From: Halorhabdus utahensis DSM 12940
Lineage (GTDB): Archaea > Halobacteriota > Halobacteria > Halobacteriales > Haloarculaceae
Reading direction: 5' to 3'
DNA length: 64,000 bases
Assembly: GCF_000023945.1 (NCBI RefSeq)
Contig: NC_013158.1
Location: 62,001-126,000, forward strand
Part shown: positions 43,286 to 51,156 of the stretch, one piece after another
How the letters are laid out: each line of letters starts with the position of its first letter
How positions within the stretch are numbered: the stretch's first letter is position 1
Position numbers and translations under genes: made by a program
The notes under the pieces: generated by a model
What the model saw: only the letters and a program-made list of their open reading frames with translations
Told to the model about the DNA's origin: nothing
Databases searched by the model: none

Positions 43286-43507
43286 TCAAGGTGGACGAAG
43301 ATCCCGCCAGCGGAAGTCCACAACGTCGCCCGAGTCGAGTTCGAGGCGATAGATCAGGGAGTCACGTTCGTCACCAGTCGCTTGAGAAGCATCGTCTTCG
43401 AGAACGCTGAGAACGACTCCCTCTTCCCCATGATAGATGTCATGGTCGGGATCGGTCTCGTCAGGGATGTCGACCCGGACGCGGTCACCCTCAGTGAACC
43501 GCTTCAT
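43286..43507 (-). CDS. KOW/SH3-like small protein
   Basis: 73 residues from MKRFTEGDRVRVDIPDETDP. GDRVRV and GEEGVVLSVLEDD form the strand pair of a KOW/SH3-like barrel and a YRLELDSGDVVDFRWRDLRP tail closes it. Similar proteins occur across haloarchaea near zinc-ribbon genes and on plasmids. It is 27 bp downstream of the zinc-ribbon gene, so the two probably form one operon. Possibly binds nucleic acid; no direct evidence. Confidence 0.75.
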   Translation of the reverse strand: MKRFTEGDRVRVDIPDETDPDHDIYHGEEGVVLSVLEDDASQATGDERDSLIYRLELDSGDVVDFRWRDLRPP

Positions 43508-43533
43508 CAGCAGAGGTAAGAGCGGGGAGACAG

Positions 43534-43686
43534 TTAGTCCTGTCTCACCTCGGTCCACTCATGGCCACACGTCTCACAGGTGTAGTGCTCCTTGATGATC
43601 TTCGGTTCCTCCTTCTTGAACATCCAGACGTCGCTATCGTCGCTACAACGGGGGCAGGATTTGGAGGCCTTCCGTGCGATTGGCAT
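43534..43686 (-). CDS. 50-residue zinc-ribbon protein
   Basis: The ATG at 43686 gives MPIARKASKSCPRCSDDSDV with a second knuckle ETCGHEWTEVRQD, i.e. CPRC and CETC separated by 23 residues. The ribbon resembles that of TFS-like and ribosomal zinc fingers with a TCGHEW end. It may interact with RNA polymerase or act as a chaperone of other element proteins. Lies seven bases behind the preceding gene. Confidence 0.75.
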   Translation of the reverse strand: MPIARKASKSCPRCSDDSDVWMFKKEEPKIIKEHYTCETCGHEWTEVRQD

Positions 43687-43693
43687 GTCTTGA

Positions 43694-44080
43694 TCACCCC
43701 TTCGACTCGTCTCCTTCCCCCGACACGTCTGAGGGTTCAGCCGCCCGTACCTGCTCGACCTCCTCGATGGTCAAACGGATCTCATCGACGTCTTCGCTAC
43801 TGGGATTGAGCACAGAGAGGTCGAAAGTGGGGTCCTGATCGATCGGGACAGCAGAGGGCCGAACCTTTTCGATGTCTCGGACGATCCAGAAGCCCTCTGG
43901 ACTGTCGTCGGGATCGGCGAGCACCTCGAAGACAGCAAGGTCGGTAAACTCGTCGACGAACTTAGACAGATCATGCCACGAGGCGGGTTCGATCTTGGGG
44001 TAAGAGTTTTCGTCAGAAGCCTCTCTGACCCTCGGGAGGTCACATCCAGCGCCGTCTCTTGGGACTCCAGTTCGGTCCAT
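43694..44080 (-). CDS. 128-residue protein of the integrative element, unknown
   Basis: MDRTGVPRDGAGCDLPRVRE starts a frame with DLSKFVDEFTDLAVFEVLAD and SPEGFWIVRDIEKVRPSAVP in the middle and a strongly acidic tail. It begins four bases after the integrase stop, so it is probably translated from the same message. The C-terminal ERLTIEEVEQV-like helix and tail look non-catalytic. No family is recognised. A dispersed palindrome lies in its 3' part (43726-43743). Confidence 0.6.
   Translation of the reverse strand: MDRTGVPRDGAGCDLPRVREASDENSYPKIEPASWHDLSKFVDEFTDLAVFEVLADPDDSPEGFWIVRDIEKVRPSAVPIDQDPTFDLSVLNPSSEDVDEIRLTIEEVEQVRAAEPSDVSGEGDESKG
43726..43743. promoter_or_regulatory. Dispersed 18-bp palindrome, copy 13
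   Basis: CGTCTGA-GGGT-TCAGCCG in the coding sequence of the gene that ends at 43694; here the codons differ from those at the other coding copies. Confidence 0.6.
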
Positions 44081-44083
44081 GGG

Positions 44084-45100
44084 CTATACCCCTTCAAGAT
44101 AATCTCGGCGCTGTTCGACCTTGACCTCCTCCGAACGCTGGTCATAGTGCATATCGAGGACTTCCTGGCCGACATTCATTCTATCTGAGACGACTTTCTC
44201 CGGGACATCCTCGGACAAGTGATGAGTTATAGAGCCACGACGAATCGCGTGAGGAGAGACAGATGAAGGGCACTTACTGGCCGTCTTTCGATTCCCCTTT
44301 ACTGCCTCACAGGAGTCTTGCTGTCTTCCGTGGGGGCACTCACTCACATACTGACAGGGTCTCGTCCACCGATATACGGTCTCTCGGACCGTCGTCTTGT
44401 GGGCTCGTCCGTGTGACGTCGACAATAGTGGCTGACGACCGTATTCGTCGACGACGTCTGGCCGTTCGTGGGAAAGCCAGTCATCGAGGATCCGGCACAC
44501 CTCATCCGAGAGGGCAACAAGTCGTTCGCCCTCTTCTTTGTTCTTCAGTGGCGTCCCGGAACGATGACGAACTTTCAGCCGTTGCTCCTCGGGATCATAA
44601 TCTTCGACATCGAGAGCATGAGCGGCCCCGGTGCGGATTCCGGTGTGCCAGAGTAGCGCCATGAGAGTGTGAGCCCGGGAGGCGTACTGGAACCGACCGA
44701 GATAGTCCAGGAGTGCTTCGGCTTCCTCTGGGTCAAGCATCACGTCTCTTTGGTTCTCGCCATCGCTCAAAGTCGGAGAGAGGATTGAGGTGTGAAGATC
44801 AGTTTCGACGGCGTCAATCGACTCACAGAACCGGATGAACACCCGTAGAGTGTCCATCTGCGTCTTTACGGAGACTTGATTCAGGTCCCCGTCGTCCTGC
44901 CGCCAGAGCTTATACTGGTGAAGGGCACGGCCTGAGAGATCGTTCAGATTCTCGATCTCTTCGACCTCGCACCATCGGATGAAGTGACCGAGACGGTAGT
45001 CGTGGGCTTCGATCGTTGCGTCCGAGGCGTCGGTACCACGCTCTCGGAGATACATCTCTTTCGCTTCCACCGGGCGAATCGGTTCGAGTTCCTTGGACAT
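44084..45100 (-). CDS. int: Tyrosine recombinase / integrase
   Basis: 338 residues from MSKELEPIRPVEAKEMYLRE. The N-terminal SAM-like core-binding domain (about 1-115) is followed by a catalytic domain with LLWHTGIRTGAAHALD (first arginine), SPHAIRRGSITHHL (His-x-x-Arg) and VLDMHYDQRSEE (tyrosine nucleophile). A cysteine-rich insertion (CQYVSECPHGRQQDSC) between them may bind zinc, which is seen in some haloarchaeal integrases. It lies about 160 bp from the right att repeat, the usual place for the integrase of a tRNA-inserted element. Confidence 0.93.
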   Translation of the reverse strand: MSKELEPIRPVEAKEMYLRERGTDASDATIEAHDYRLGHFIRWCEVEEIENLNDLSGRALHQYKLWRQDDGDLNQVSVKTQMDTLRVFIRFCESIDAVETDLHTSILSPTLSDGENQRDVMLDPEEAEALLDYLGRFQYASRAHTLMALLWHTGIRTGAAHALDVEDYDPEEQRLKVRHRSGTPLKNKEEGERLVALSDEVCRILDDWLSHERPDVVDEYGRQPLLSTSHGRAHKTTVRETVYRWTRPCQYVSECPHGRQQDSCEAVKGNRKTASKCPSSVSPHAIRRGSITHHLSEDVPEKVVSDRMNVGQEVLDMHYDQRSEEVKVEQRRDYLEGV

Positions 45101-45257
45101 AGTTCGCTCCGAACGCCCGACGTCAAAGGGCCGTCCCAGGTCACCAGCCAACCCGACATCTCGCCCGATTCCCCGGGAGCGATCGTAGCTGGCTGCGGTT
45201 TTTCCCCATGTTTTGCGCGGAACGGCGCGTTAGCGCCGCACGCCCCGGAAAACATGG

Positions 45258-45299
45258 TTCGGACCAAGCTGTCGGGGGTTCAAATCCCTCAGCGCCCGT
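45258..45299. repeat. Attachment site right (tRNA-Arg 3' fragment)
   Basis: Identical 42-bp copy of 31185-31226. Upstream of it there is no 5' half, so this is not a functional tRNA. Its right flank (TGAATTCTGCG, then GAACGACAGTGAGCGTTGAG) recurs with one mismatch at 59247. Confidence 0.9.
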
Positions 45300-45457
45300 G
45301 AATTCTGCGCGAACGACAGTGAGCGTTGAGGAGCGTCGGCTGAGAGATTTAAATCCGAGGGGTCGCGCACAGCGGAGCGAACACGTTTGCATCGTCGGCG
45401 TCAACCTGCTGTGGCGCGGTCGGACCGTCGTACCGGACACGCCGTAGGGGCACTCTT

Positions 45458-45712
45458 TTAGATCGGGGTGTGCTTGGCGTCCCTATCAACGTCGCCATCG
45501 TGGGCTACTTGCTGTTCTGGTGAAGGGGCATAGAGGAGTTTCTTGACGTCCAGCCACAGCCGGACGGTGTTCCAGCCGATCGCGACCGCCAGCAGCGAGA
45601 CCACGATCAGGATGGGTAGATTCCCCGGTTCAGTTCCAGTGCCCGGCGTCTCGGGGAACCGGAGGGAGACGACGGCGAGGAACGTCGCCCACAGCGTCAG
45701 TCCTTCCTTCAA
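45458..45712 (-). CDS. Small two-helix membrane protein
   Basis: 84 residues. An N-terminal hydrophobic helix (LTLWATFLAVVSLRF) and a second one (LPILIVVSLLAVAIGWNTVR) are followed by a polar tail. Its ATG overlaps the stop of the gene before it (45709), so they form an operon. No family. Confidence 0.6.
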   Translation of the reverse strand: MKEGLTLWATFLAVVSLRFPETPGTGTEPGNLPILIVVSLLAVAIGWNTVRLWLDVKKLLYAPSPEQQVAHDGDVDRDAKHTPI

Positions 45713-45972
45713 GCCCCGGCAAGCTGTATCGCCCGAGAAATGACGTACATGAGCACGATTGCCGTGCCGACGACGAGGACAAGCTGTGTGAACAGCACGA
45801 GGAGGAGGCTGACGACCGTCGCTTCAAAGACCGCCAAAACCAGGAAGTACGGAAGCAACGCGAGGGATCCGAACAGGACGACGAGTCCCACGATGGGCAG
45901 TGCTTCGCTCCAGATCTGTCGGAGGTCTAACTCGCCGCTCTCGTGGTTGACGAACGGTGGAGAATCTGATAT
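45709..45972 (-). pseudogene. Membrane-protein paralogue of 59343-59606 with altered start codon
   Basis: The frame reads ISDSPPFVNHESGELDLRQI and continues with WSEALPIVGLVVLFGSLALL and a second hydrophobic helix. It aligns with the paralogue MSASPPFVDKDDGELDLHQI at 59606 throughout, but its first codon is ATA (45972-45970) where the paralogue has ATG, and there is no ATG, GTG or TTG in frame upstream before the frame is lost. The first usual start inside is a GTG at 45891, which would remove the soluble N-terminus. It is either a decayed gene, one that starts at ATA, or a shortened protein. Confidence 0.6.
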
Positions 45973-46073
45973 CGAAGGAAACTCACGGCCTTGACCCGTA
46001 AACCTTCGGCAACGTCGTCGCAGCCACGCGAGACTTTATTTGCTCTCGCTGTGCATGGCGAGATGGGAATTAC

Positions 46074-47381
46074 ATGGCGTTCTCGAACTATCTCCGCGAG
46101 CGCCAGTGGCCGACAGTGCTCGGCACCCTACTGTTCGTCGCCCTCATGGTCGCCGGATATTACTACAACATCACGTTCGTCCAGCTGGGACTGATCGACC
46201 TCGGCACCCGGTTCGTGGGCCTCTCCGAGACCGCCGTCTCGCTGTGGATGGCCGTGCTCGCGCTCTGTACGCTGGTTGTCGCCGTCGTGACCGGCGTTGC
46301 GATGGATCGACGGGAGTGGAGTACGGACCTCCGGACGAAGTTCCGCCTGCTCCTCGGCGTCGTCGCCGTCCAGTTCGTGCTCACGCTCGTCGCACCGTGG
46401 ATCCGGACTGTCCCCGCTTTCGGCGCGTGGATCGTCGCCGCGTCGATCGGCCTCGGCGTCGGGTTCCCCGTCTCGTTCTCGCTCGCGATCGATCTCGTCC
46501 CGGTTCCCGATCGGGGCTACGTCGCCGCCGCGATCACCGCCGTCGCGTACTTCCTTGCGAACGCTATCCCGCTGTCGTGGTCGATCACCGTCTTCAGCCG
46601 GGTAATGGTTCTCGCAATGGCACCCGGGCTGCTCGCGCTGGCCGTCCTCTCGTTCGGCCGGTTCGAGTTCATCGAACGGATCCAATCGACGTGGGAATCC
46701 CAACATCATACGTTTGGAACTGGGCGGTTCTGCCGACCCGACGCCATCCGGACGCGAGGCCTGGCCTTCGCCGTCCCCGTCGTCCTCATGTTCGGCGTGT
46801 TCTTCATCGATAGCCTGGGCTTCCTGCGGATCATCGACACGCCAGCACTGTTGCTCACCTCATGGCAGTCTCCCGACCTCTCGATGCGGCTGTTCATCGC
46901 CATCGCGCACGTCGTCGGTGCCGTGATGGCCGGCGTCATCTACGCGAACTACTCGCTGTCCCGTGTCTTCCTCTGGACGTTCGCGCTCTTTGCGCTGACA
47001 CACGTCCTCTACACCTCTGACCTTCGGATCGCGTCCGTCTTCCCCACGCTCGCCCAAGGGACGACGTCGCCACTCAATCCGGCGATCTACGCCGTCGCCG
47101 TGAGCTTCTACACGACGCTGAACTTCGCGCTCTGGCCCGACCTCTCGACAGCCGCAACTGTCGGGACGCGCTCGGCGATCGGGATCGGCGTCGCGGGCTG
47201 GCTTGCCACCTTCTCCAGTACCGCGCTTGCGCTGTACTTCCACGCAGCGGACCTGACACTCCTCACCCACCTGAACGTCGTCCAGGCGCTGTCGCTACTC
47301 CTGGTCTTTGGCCTGGCCGTCGGCCTCTACGTCCGTCGGATGGTCACGATAGTTCGTGCGAACGGAGGAACGGCAACATGA
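46074..47381 (+). CDS. MFS-type membrane transporter
   Basis: 435 residues with about twelve hydrophobic helices and a central cytoplasmic loop near residue 205-225. Two bundles of six helices and the loop GVAMDRREWSTDLRTKFR between helices II and III agree with the major facilitator fold. Substrate is unknown. The first of three genes with overlapping ends, with the bactofilin-like gene and the DUF2071 gene. Confidence 0.8.
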   Translation: MAFSNYLRERQWPTVLGTLLFVALMVAGYYYNITFVQLGLIDLGTRFVGLSETAVSLWMAVLALCTLVVAVVTGVAMDRREWSTDLRTKFRLLLGVVAVQFVLTLVAPWIRTVPAFGAWIVAASIGLGVGFPVSFSLAIDLVPVPDRGYVAAAITAVAYFLANAIPLSWSITVFSRVMVLAMAPGLLALAVLSFGRFEFIERIQSTWESQHHTFGTGRFCRPDAIRTRGLAFAVPVVLMFGVFFIDSLGFLRIIDTPALLLTSWQSPDLSMRLFIAIAHVVGAVMAGVIYANYSLSRVFLWTFALFALTHVLYTSDLRIASVFPTLAQGTTSPLNPAIYAVAVSFYTTLNFALWPDLSTAATVGTRSAIGIGVAGWLATFSSTALALYFHAADLTLLTHLNVVQALSLLLVFGLAVGLYVRRMVTIVRANGGTAT

Positions 47382-48253
47382 CGCCGACCGACGCGATCCC
47401 GCTGTTGATCGTCGTCCTGCTGATGGTATCCATCGGTGGCGGCGACGTCCAGCAGATGACCGTGACGTTCCAGGGCGACAACAATGTCGAGGCGCTGGAA
47501 GACGTTCACGTCGTGGCCGGCGGGACGCTGACCGTTCCCGAGAACGCGTCCGTCAGCGGCGACGTGTATGCGATCGGCGGCACGACGACCATCGCGGGCG
47601 AACTCGACGGCGACGTGACTGTCTTGGCGGGGAACCTGTCGATAGTGGATAGCGCGGCCGTCACGGGCAGCGTGCAATCAATCGCGGGGGAGTCTGCGAT
47701 CGCTCCCGGAGTGAGGGTCGGGGACGCGACGACGTTCGAACCGCCGGCCCCCGCGAGTTCTCCCTGGCGACGGGTCGGGGGGTTGTTCGTCCAGTTCCTC
47801 GTCCTCGCGGCCGCAGGATGGTGGCTCGTCTCCCGCCATCCCGGGCTGCTCGACACCGTGAGTGAAGCCATCACCGACCATGCGCTCGTCAGTGGCGTCG
47901 TCGGCTCGCTCGCCGCCACGTCGCTGCTCGTCCTGTTCGTGTACATGGCGTTCACGATTCTCTTGCTTCCACTCAGCATCGTCGGCCTGTTCGCCGAACT
48001 GCTGGTTGTCCTGTACGGGCAACTCGCCTTCGGCTACCTGATCGGCACTCGATTGCCGATCGAACAAACGACCCGGGCGACGGTCGTCGGAATCGCGGTG
48101 TTTCTCCTGATCATTGAGGGACTCGGGCTGATTCCGTACATTGGGGCACTCGTCCAGCTCGGGCTGATCGTCGTCGGGTTCGGGGCGGTGCTGAACACGT
48201 ACTTCGGCCTCCAGCGCTTCGAGCCGGTCACCATTCCCGGTGGGGTCGAGTGA
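47378..48253 (+). CDS. Bactofilin-like beta-helix membrane protein
   Basis: 291 residues. After an N-terminal hydrophobic signal or anchor, a right-handed beta-helix of short repeats (SGDVYAIGGTTTIAGELDGD, then VTVLAGNLSIVDSAAVTGSV) spans about residues 40-110, as in polymer-forming cytoskeletal proteins. Four to five membrane helices follow (about 130-285). The combination of outward beta helix and membrane domain is common in haloarchaeal polymer-forming proteins. It may organise the cell surface; function not established. It overlaps the MFS gene by four bases. Confidence 0.8.
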   Translation: MTPTDAIPLLIVVLLMVSIGGGDVQQMTVTFQGDNNVEALEDVHVVAGGTLTVPENASVSGDVYAIGGTTTIAGELDGDVTVLAGNLSIVDSAAVTGSVQSIAGESAIAPGVRVGDATTFEPPAPASSPWRRVGGLFVQFLVLAAAGWWLVSRHPGLLDTVSEAITDHALVSGVVGSLAATSLLVLFVYMAFTILLLPLSIVGLFAELLVVLYGQLAFGYLIGTRLPIEQTTRATVVGIAVFLLIIEGLGLIPYIGALVQLGLIVVGFGAVLNTYFGLQRFEPVTIPGGVE

Positions 48254-48996
48254 TGTGGGATCGTCTCCAGAAGAGCAGTCGAAGCGGACGCGAGCTGCTC
48301 GCGCGGTTGAGTCCGACACTCCACATGGGCTGGCGCCAGGTCCTGTTCGCCAACTGGCCAGTTGACCCGTCTGTCGTTCGTCCTCACGTCCCCGACGGCC
48401 TGGCAGTGGACACCCACGCTGGCGACGCGTGGCTGTCCGTGGTCCCCTATACGAACGTGGACGTTCGCCCGACGTGGATTCCAGCAGGGTGGGGCGTCGC
48501 TTTGCCTGAACTCAATCTTCGGACGTACGTGACCCACGACGGCCACGATGGGGTGTACTTCTTCAGTCTCGACGCCGACGGCCTGCTGGGGGTCCTCGGC
48601 GCTCGACTCTTCCACCACCTCCCGTATTTCTACGCCAGCATCTCCATCGATACCGACGGCGATCGAGTGCGCTTCGAGAGCGAGCGGCGACATCCGGGTG
48701 CCCGCCCCGCTCGGTTCGCAGGAACCTATCACCCTACCGGCGATCAACTGGCGGCCGACGCCGGATCTCGGGCGGCGTTTCTCACCGAGCGGTATCGTTA
48801 TTACACCCAAGTTCCGTCCGGTACCCTTCGTTACGCGCGGGTCGATCACGAACCGTGGCAGTTGTACGAGGCGAACGTGGACCTCGGAGAGAACACACTG
48901 TTCGAAGCGAACGGTTTCGCTCATCCCGAAACGGATCCGATTCACTATTACAGCCCCGGTGTCCGAACGATCGCGACGCGGAACCGTCCAATCTGA
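48253..48996 (+). CDS. DUF2071 (YqjF-like) protein
   Basis: 247 residues from the ATG that overlaps the previous stop. The family signature is present: LHMGWRQVLFANWPVDPSVV, then HVPDGLAVDTHAGDAWLSVV and the beta-rich core (LRTYVTHDGHDGVYFFSLDA, LFHHLPYFYASISI). These proteins adopt an acetoacetate-decarboxylase-like fold without the catalytic lysine, as far as known. Role unknown. Third gene of the 46074 unit. Confidence 0.88.
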   Translation: MWDRLQKSSRSGRELLARLSPTLHMGWRQVLFANWPVDPSVVRPHVPDGLAVDTHAGDAWLSVVPYTNVDVRPTWIPAGWGVALPELNLRTYVTHDGHDGVYFFSLDADGLLGVLGARLFHHLPYFYASISIDTDGDRVRFESERRHPGARPARFAGTYHPTGDQLAADAGSRAAFLTERYRYYTQVPSGTLRYARVDHEPWQLYEANVDLGENTLFEANGFAHPETDPIHYYSPGVRTIATRNRPI

Positions 48997-49168
48997 GCCT
49001 GGCTGACTTTAGTTCTCCTCAAAATATCACATGTATCAATCCAGCCCAATAGCTGCCAGTTCCTGATAGAATCGAATCGTCCGTATCCAGAAGTATCAGG
49101 TCCCATACGCCGAGAATTACCGATACAGATAATATCTCAGCAATCCATTGTATGTCGGTGAAACTGAA

Positions 49169-49801
49169 ATGACTGAAACACTCACTGACACCGTGCCGGT
49201 TAGGGAACCCCTGACTGGACCCCGACGCCTCGCCGGCGGCCTCTTCCTCGCGCTCTCGGCGCAGTTCATGACCGCGATCATGCTCGCCGCAGCGATGGCA
49301 CCGGACTACGACTTCGGGGCCGGTGCGATCAGCGACCTCGGGGTCTTCCCCGAGACTGCGCTCCTGTTCAACGGCTCGTTGATACTCGTCGGGATCCTCA
49401 ACATTGTGGGCGGGGTGTACTTCTATCGCAGCCACGGCAAGCGCTGGCTCCTTTCGCTGTTCGTACTGGCCGGCGTCGGCGCAATCGGAACGGGGCTCAT
49501 CCCGCTGAACGTCAGCGACGCCCACAGCCTCTTTGCCCTTGTGGCGTTCCTGTTCTTCAATCTCGAAGCGATCGGCAGCGCAACCCACCTCACCGGACCG
49601 ATGCGAGTCCTCTCGATCGTCACGGGGACGATCGGTCTCGTCTTCCTGGTCCTCATGGCGGTCGGCGACGCCGGGACGACGGCGGCATTCGGTCCCATCG
49701 GCCACGGCGGCACCGAGCGCATGATCGTCTATCCGGTCATGATCTGGCTGATCGCCGTCGGTGGCTATCTGTTGGGTGCGGAAGCAGCAACCGATCAATG
49801 A
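49169..49801 (+). CDS. DUF998 membrane protein
   Basis: 210 residues from MTETLTDTVPVREPLTGPRR. Six membrane helices with DYDFGAGAISDLGVFPETAL after the first helix, the diagnostic loop of DUF998 (xISxLG). Conserved helices continue to YLLGAEAATDQ. The family is widespread, and no activity is known to me. An AT-rich region of about 170 bp separates it from the DUF2071 gene. Confidence 0.85.
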   Translation: MTETLTDTVPVREPLTGPRRLAGGLFLALSAQFMTAIMLAAAMAPDYDFGAGAISDLGVFPETALLFNGSLILVGILNIVGGVYFYRSHGKRWLLSLFVLAGVGAIGTGLIPLNVSDAHSLFALVAFLFFNLEAIGSATHLTGPMRVLSIVTGTIGLVFLVLMAVGDAGTTAAFGPIGHGGTERMIVYPVMIWLIAVGGYLLGAEAATDQ

Positions 49802-49906
49802 AAGTGCCGACGCAGGAGCGCTCAATTTCGACCGAGAGAGGTGCAATGCTGATCGACTGGACCACTCCGCTTGTGCACCAATTGTTTTGACCTCTTCACG
49901 ACAACA

Positions 49907-50269
49907 ATGAGTATGCGCGTTCGAATCCTTGGATACGCCGCTTTTGCGGGGATCGCGACGTTCCTCGTCGTTTTCTTCGCGGTCTCGGAAGCACTCCTCC
50001 CCTATATCGAGTTTTCCGTATTGGTCGGGATCCCGGTGGGTCTCCTCGTCGGGACCCTTTCCGCCGCGTTCGTGCTCACAGAATTCGGATCGGACACGAG
50101 TCAGACCCGTCGAGCTCTCGCTCGCGGACTCGGGACCGCCGGTATCGGCTTCGTAGTCGCGTTCGGCATCGGGCTCCTGACTGGACAGGGAGTCACACTG
50201 GCGACAGTCCTTGGAGTCGCGACAGGGCTCATCGCAGGCATGGTGATCGTCATTCGAGAAACGGGGTGA
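49907..50269 (+). CDS. Small four-helix membrane protein
   Basis: 120 residues from MSMRVRILGYAAFAGIATFL, with hydrophobic segments at about 8-27, 32-55, 70-88 and 95-115. An acidic/Thr-Ser loop (TEFGSDTSQTRRALAR) separates the two halves. No family recognised. The ATG at 49907 is used; a second is at 49913. Confidence 0.65.
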   Translation: MSMRVRILGYAAFAGIATFLVVFFAVSEALLPYIEFSVLVGIPVGLLVGTLSAAFVLTEFGSDTSQTRRALARGLGTAGIGFVVAFGIGLLTGQGVTLATVLGVATGLIAGMVIVIRETG

Positions 50270-50393
50270 TCCGATGGTCTCACGCCGTCTCCGCAGTCGT
50301 CTACTGGCAGAAGGACGCAGTACTCGCCATCCTTGAACGGGCCTGAACGCGATCGATAAGTTCATTCTTTCGTGTCCCGTCGTATCCAACATA

Positions 50394-51044
50394 ATGATGC
50401 TCCCGACCCACGCCCTCGCAGGGATGGCCCTGGCACTCCCGGTGGCGTACGTCGCCCCGGAGTTCGGCGGCCTCGCCCTCCTCGCGGGGCTTGTGGGCGG
50501 GATGTTCCCGGATTTCGACATGTATGTCGGCCACCGGAAGACGCTGCACTACCCCGTCTATTATGCCGCCCTCGCGGCCCCCTTTGTGGCGATCGCATTG
50601 TTTCTCCCGTCGGTCCCGACAGTCATCGCCGCCGTCTTCCTGGTCGGTGCGGCCCTCCACAGCCTGACCGACGTGTTCGGAGGCGGCCTCGAACTCCGTC
50701 CGTGGGAAGGCAACTCTGAGCGAGCCGTCTACGATCACTACCGGGAGCAGTGGATCGCCCCACGGCAGTGGATCGGCTACGACGGCTCGCCGGGTGATCT
50801 CGCGCTCTCGTATGGGCTCGCTGCCCCACTCCTGATTGCGATCGAGGGTCCCTTTCAGTGGGTCGTGATCGCGGCACTGGCCGTCGCGAGCGTCTATTCG
50901 GCCGTCCGGCGGTGCCTGCCACGGATCGCTGTCACCGCCCTCGACGTGGCCACGCCGTGGCTCCCCGAAGATGTCCTGTCGGCCCTCCCGTCGCGCTATC
51001 GCGATGGCCACCCGAAATCAGCCGGACCGAGCACGTCCGATTGA
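50394..51044 (+). CDS. Membrane-bound metal-dependent hydrolase, YdjM/DUF457 type
   Basis: 216 residues. The start MLPTHALAGMALALPVAYVA and GGMFPDFDMYVGHRKTLHYP contain the family motif of H, D, D and HRxxLHS-like metal ligands. LHSLTDVFGGGLELRPWEG is the second conserved block. Four to five membrane helices surround these residues. Members include the LexA-regulated YdjM of E. coli; the substrate is unknown. The soluble C-terminus is short. Confidence 0.85.
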   Translation: MMLPTHALAGMALALPVAYVAPEFGGLALLAGLVGGMFPDFDMYVGHRKTLHYPVYYAALAAPFVAIALFLPSVPTVIAAVFLVGAALHSLTDVFGGGLELRPWEGNSERAVYDHYREQWIAPRQWIGYDGSPGDLALSYGLAAPLLIAIEGPFQWVVIAALAVASVYSAVRRCLPRIAVTALDVATPWLPEDVLSALPSRYRDGHPKSAGPSTSD

Positions 51045-51156
51045 ACGAGTCACCGAACGACAGCCGTTTCTCGGAAGCGTGCCAGCGGGAACGTGTTTAG
51101 TCGAAAATACCTTGGTGTCGCCGGCACACGTCACCGAAGTGATGGACTGACCGATC

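Larger units (their letters stand above)
31227..45299. mobile_element. Integrative element in tRNA-Arg carrying a type I restriction-modification system
   Basis: About 14 kb between 42-bp att repeats, with the tyrosine integrase adjoining the right repeat. Genes read mainly leftward from the integrase: small unknown proteins, zinc ribbon, KOW-like protein, RHH, prim-pol replication protein, HTH protein, hsdM-hsdS-hsdR-metallopeptidase, then a left zone of unknown small genes. Non-coding gaps are longer and less GC-rich than in the core. No capsid, terminase or conjugation gene is recognised, so it resembles an integrated plasmid or pro-virus remnant. Thirteen or more 18-bp palindromes are dispersed within it. 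Confidence 0.85.

Noticed and set aside
44020-44040. Further copy of the 18-bp palindrome (CTCTCTGACCCTCGGGAG)
   Set aside because: Only the ACCC-like core agrees and neither arm matches the consensus when aligned on the spacer.
45258-45299. Second tRNA-Arg gene
   Set aside because: Only the 3' half is present and the sequence upstream cannot complete an acceptor stem or D arm; it is an att repeat.
49019-50521. 500-residue minus-strand frame
   Set aside because: It covers DUF998 and other membrane genes in antisense; composition is that of a shadow and no motif is present.
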